From Paragyromitra xinjiangensis (taxonomy: Eukaryota; Ascomycota; Pezizomycetes; Pezizales; Discinaceae): 64,000 nucleotides of DNA. The notes under the pieces are model-generated. The model ran no database searches, had not been told where the DNA came from, and worked only from the letters and a program-made list of their open reading frames with translations. Positions 61,270-64,000 of this stretch are shown here, one piece after another. The DNA lies in assembly GCA_038503065.1 (NCBI GenBank), contig JBCAMK010000002.1:310001-374000 (forward strand), read 5' to 3'. Numbering within the stretch: position 1 is the first letter of the stretch; every line of letters begins with the position of its first letter. Made by a program: the position numbers and the translations under genes.

Positions 61270-62502
61270 ATGCAAGCCGCGAACCGCGTTAGAACAGCTC
61301 TCCGAACAGGTAGCGGGACTTCTTTCGGAGCTTGGCAGTTGATGCCAGGACAGTACGCCCCCCTCCCCTCTACTATTTAAATTCTTGCTAATTCCAATTG
61401 TTAGTTATCTTGCCCGAGCGCTTGCTCGTTCAGGTGTTGACTGGGTTCTTGTTGATACGGAACATGGTAGCCTCGACGATGCAGCAATGCATGAAGCGGT
61501 GCAGGCGATCGCTGGCTGTGGGGTTAGCCCTCTAGTCCGTATTCCTGCTTGTGAGGGATGGATGTTCAAACGTAAGTTACATCCCTAAAATTTTGCTGCT
61601 ACCTTTCTGAACCAACAAATCGGATTTAAGGCGCTCTGGACGCTGGCGCCCATGGTGTGATGGTTCCTCTTATTTCTACAGCGGAAGAAGCAAGAACCGC
61701 GGTAAAATACTCCAAGTTTCCGCCGATGGGCTTGAGGGGATTCGGAAGCCCATTGTAAGTCTATCTTTCAATTATCACCACCAATGCAAATTGAGGCTGG
61801 ACTGAGTTTTAGATAGTCCAATGGGAGCTTTTGGGATCTCTTCGAGGGTCGATTACCTCGAGCAAGCAAACGACAGCCTTCTCACGATTGTTCAAATCGA
61901 GACCAAGGAGGCTTTGGATAATGTACGATTCCACTCTTATCGATTATTCCTGGGCTCTAACGAGAGCAGGTTGAAGAAATAGCAGCAGTGGATGGTATCG
62001 ATGTTCTCTACGTTGGGCCACTCGACCTTGGGAACGCTATCGGTTGGTTTACCCCTAGATGTGATATAACCCCCCCCCCCAGAAATTTGGTTAAGAGTAG
62101 GAAAATAGGATACCCTATTATCTCCGACACTTTCCATCCGAATCTCTATGCCGCAATTGAAAAAGTCCATAATGCTGCAGAAGCAGCTGGTAAGAGAGCT
62201 GGTATCTACTGCGCCGATGGTAATCAAGGTTTGCTTCCACTCCCACGAGTTTCACCCATTTCCATTATGGCCAACCCAGTCCTTTATGCGATTTGACTGA
62301 CTGAGCTCGCCCACCTTCCCCACGTTGGGAAACTGAGGCCTTTGGCGGTATTATAGCTCAGATGTTTGCACAGAAGGGATTCCACATGTTGTCTGTGTCC
62401 TCGGATGTAGACGCCATAAGCACGCATTTATCGGAGTCTCTCGGGAAGGCCAAAGGTGAGGCTATAGTCAGAACGGAGGTTTCTACTGGTTCAAAGGTCT
62501 AG
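61270..62502 (+). CDS. HpcH/HpaI family aldolase
   Basis: Model: join(61270..61352, 61405..61571, 61631..61754, 61817..61922, 61970..62042, 62109..62228, 62357..62502), 272 residues. Class II metal-dependent aldolases of this family cleave or form 2-keto-3-hydroxy acids (pyruvate plus an aldehyde). Motifs: SGVDWVLVDTEHGSLDD, GVSPLVRIPA, ALDAGAHGVMVPL, MGLRGFGSPF, VQIETKEALDN (metal Glu) and VLYVGPLDLGNAIG (metal Asp). The C-terminus is EAAGKRAGIYCADG then QKGFHMLSVSSDVDAI. All seven exons join in phase. The intron at 62043 includes an 11-C run and starts GTTGGT. The last intron (128 bp) starts GTTTGC. Substrate unknown. No neighbouring catabolic genes are seen in the 5 kb to its left or the 1.5 kb to its right. 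Confidence 0.85.
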
Positions 62503-64000
62503 CTGAGGTAGTACGCATTTCCGTATATTAAGATCTGGACGAGTAGCGGGTCAAAGAGTGGGAGAGTCGAATTTGTACCGGGAGCTGCCGAGGGTTAGTT
62601 ATGCAAGGATCATTTAAATATTTTAAAACACCACATACCGAATCGGTAGGCGGACCGAGCATCCGTGCAAAGTAAATTCTATAAACTATAGGGACTTGAA
62701 AAGGAATTCAGCAAGGCGTTGGGCAGGTGGGGTACAACGGCCGTAAAAAAAGCAAACATACCTGCTGCGCTAGGGCGAGTGATAATCCATGATACCGGAA
62801 GTATCACCATAGGACCAACAATATGTGCCAGGAATCAAAAGGTTACGTACAGACTAGTCTTAACTAGAATTTAGTTACAGGCACTCTGCAGCCTCATCCG
62901 CAATTACAGGAAACCCCCACAAATGCTGTGAATCGAACCTGGTTATTGGTCTCACATGCGCAAGCGAAACCTGCATCACCACCTTAGCTGCCTTTCAGGG
63001 CTGATGGGATTTTACTCTTCCCACTCTATTTTTGTTGATTGTCTCAGAGCATGCGAGGCTGCGAAATATGTACTCTGGCATAGTCCGACCCCCAACGACG
63101 TGTTGATCTGTCTCCCTTTTGAAGTGCCCCGTCTAAAGGTACCAAAACCTACCCTGTAAAGATTGGGCCTTTTATGACTCTTACTGAAGATGGCATGTAC
63201 CCCCGCGCTATGTTCATAGCGGGCAATTCTTGAGCAAGTCAAACTGCCACGGGCTTCTCCGGCTTCTCCGACCTTTACGTGGCTACCCTTCTTATCCCTT
63301 CCTACTCTGGGAAACGCGTGGTAGAAGGCTGGTTTTGAGAGCTACGACGTGTTTTCTTGAGATGCAACGTTAAGCAGATCTCTCTTCTTCTTTGGACAGA
63401 AAATTGGACGAACGCCATGGACAAAATGTGATTTTCTATCAGGCAATGAGTGAGCGTGGTGTAATGGGGGCACGTAGTCGATCGTAAAATCCGGAGGGTA
63501 ATCGTAGGTAATCTCCCCGAAGGATGTTGAGACAGGGCAGACGCGTCCGTGCTGCCCGCTGTTAGGCGTTTTCGGGGTTTATACTTGTGATTCGCGTGGG
63601 ATATAAGCTTTTCTTGCCACAATCGTGGTGTTTGAAATACTCGGTGGAGTGGGATAAGACTTGGGTAGGGTGGTACGAGAGTCACAGCTCATCACTCGAT
63701 CACACGATATCCTAAATAGCTTGTGAGCTGGCGGTAGAGATGTTGGAGAGGATGATAATTACTTAGGCTTTTCCATCAAGATGTGTGGTCTGTAGTATCA
63801 TATCAGCGTCAGCATATCAGGAGGTATCTACGCTGTACAGTGGTAATGGGTCTCAAGTAGTTCTTGTACTATCTACCTTATCATATCACCCAGCAACATC
63901 ATACTCATAACAACCAAGCACAAAAAGCCGTAACACAAATAAACGCTACCCGCATCATACCTATTCCTCGCAGAGAACTAGATACCTCCCCGTACAGCGA
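62503..64000. other. Intergenic to window end
   Basis: No gene recognised. A B-box-like sequence at about 62930 was examined and is not a tRNA. Minus-strand frame 63302-63685 has no family features. Confidence 0.45.

Noticed and set aside
62900..62990. tRNA-like B box (GGTTCGATTC on the minus strand) with an A-box-like sequence
   Set aside because: The T-arm stem does not pair and no acceptor stem or anticodon arm can be formed.

Overview
The window is nuclear DNA of a filamentous ascomycete (Pezizomycotina). Evidence: genes are broken by many short GT-AG introns of about 45-140 bp, and several products are fungal-specific (AcuM-type gluconeogenesis activator, fused GAR synthetase/AIR synthetase, GET2, fungal tRNA ligase, a HeLo-type relic). 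Roomy gene spacing and intron-rich genes would suit an early-diverging class such as Pezizomycetes, but I cannot confirm that. I rebuilt most genes exon by exon. All joins given below keep frame and end at a stop, so lengths are exact if the splice sites are right.

Left part (1-16 kb): GET2 (+) converges on mitoribosomal protein mL61 (-). mL61 shares a 268-bp divergent promoter with a CENP-Q/Fta7 kinetochore gene (+). Then come an AcuM-like Zn2Cys6 regulator (+) and the meiotic gene SPO22/ZIP4 (+). A gene-poor stretch (12-16 kb) holds a broken HeLo-domain gene and an unrecognised reading frame with two PAM2 (poly(A)-binding-protein docking) motifs.

Middle (16-34 kb): a metabolic block of ADE5,7 (-), urease (-), threonine synthase (-) and mitochondrial NADH-cytochrome b5 reductase (-). 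GET4 (+), a 134-residue unknown protein (-) and the decapping/pyrophosphohydrolase gene RAI1 (+, with an 8-nt microexon) lie among them. GET4 and ADE5,7 diverge from a promoter with an inverted pair of double GATA motifs. A 13-bp sequence from that promoter recurs exactly upstream of urease.

Right part (34-64 kb): the complete midasin gene MDN1/REA1 (11 exons, 4979 residues, -) is followed on the same strand by SQT1, so two 60S ribosome-assembly factors are neighbours. tRNA ligase TRL1 (+) diverges from SQT1 and may have a regulated N-terminal extension. The remaining 8 kb is sparse: a 73-residue cysteine-rich frame and a seven-exon HpcH/HpaI aldolase gene. No rRNA, tRNA, CRISPR array, intact transposon or viral gene was recognised.
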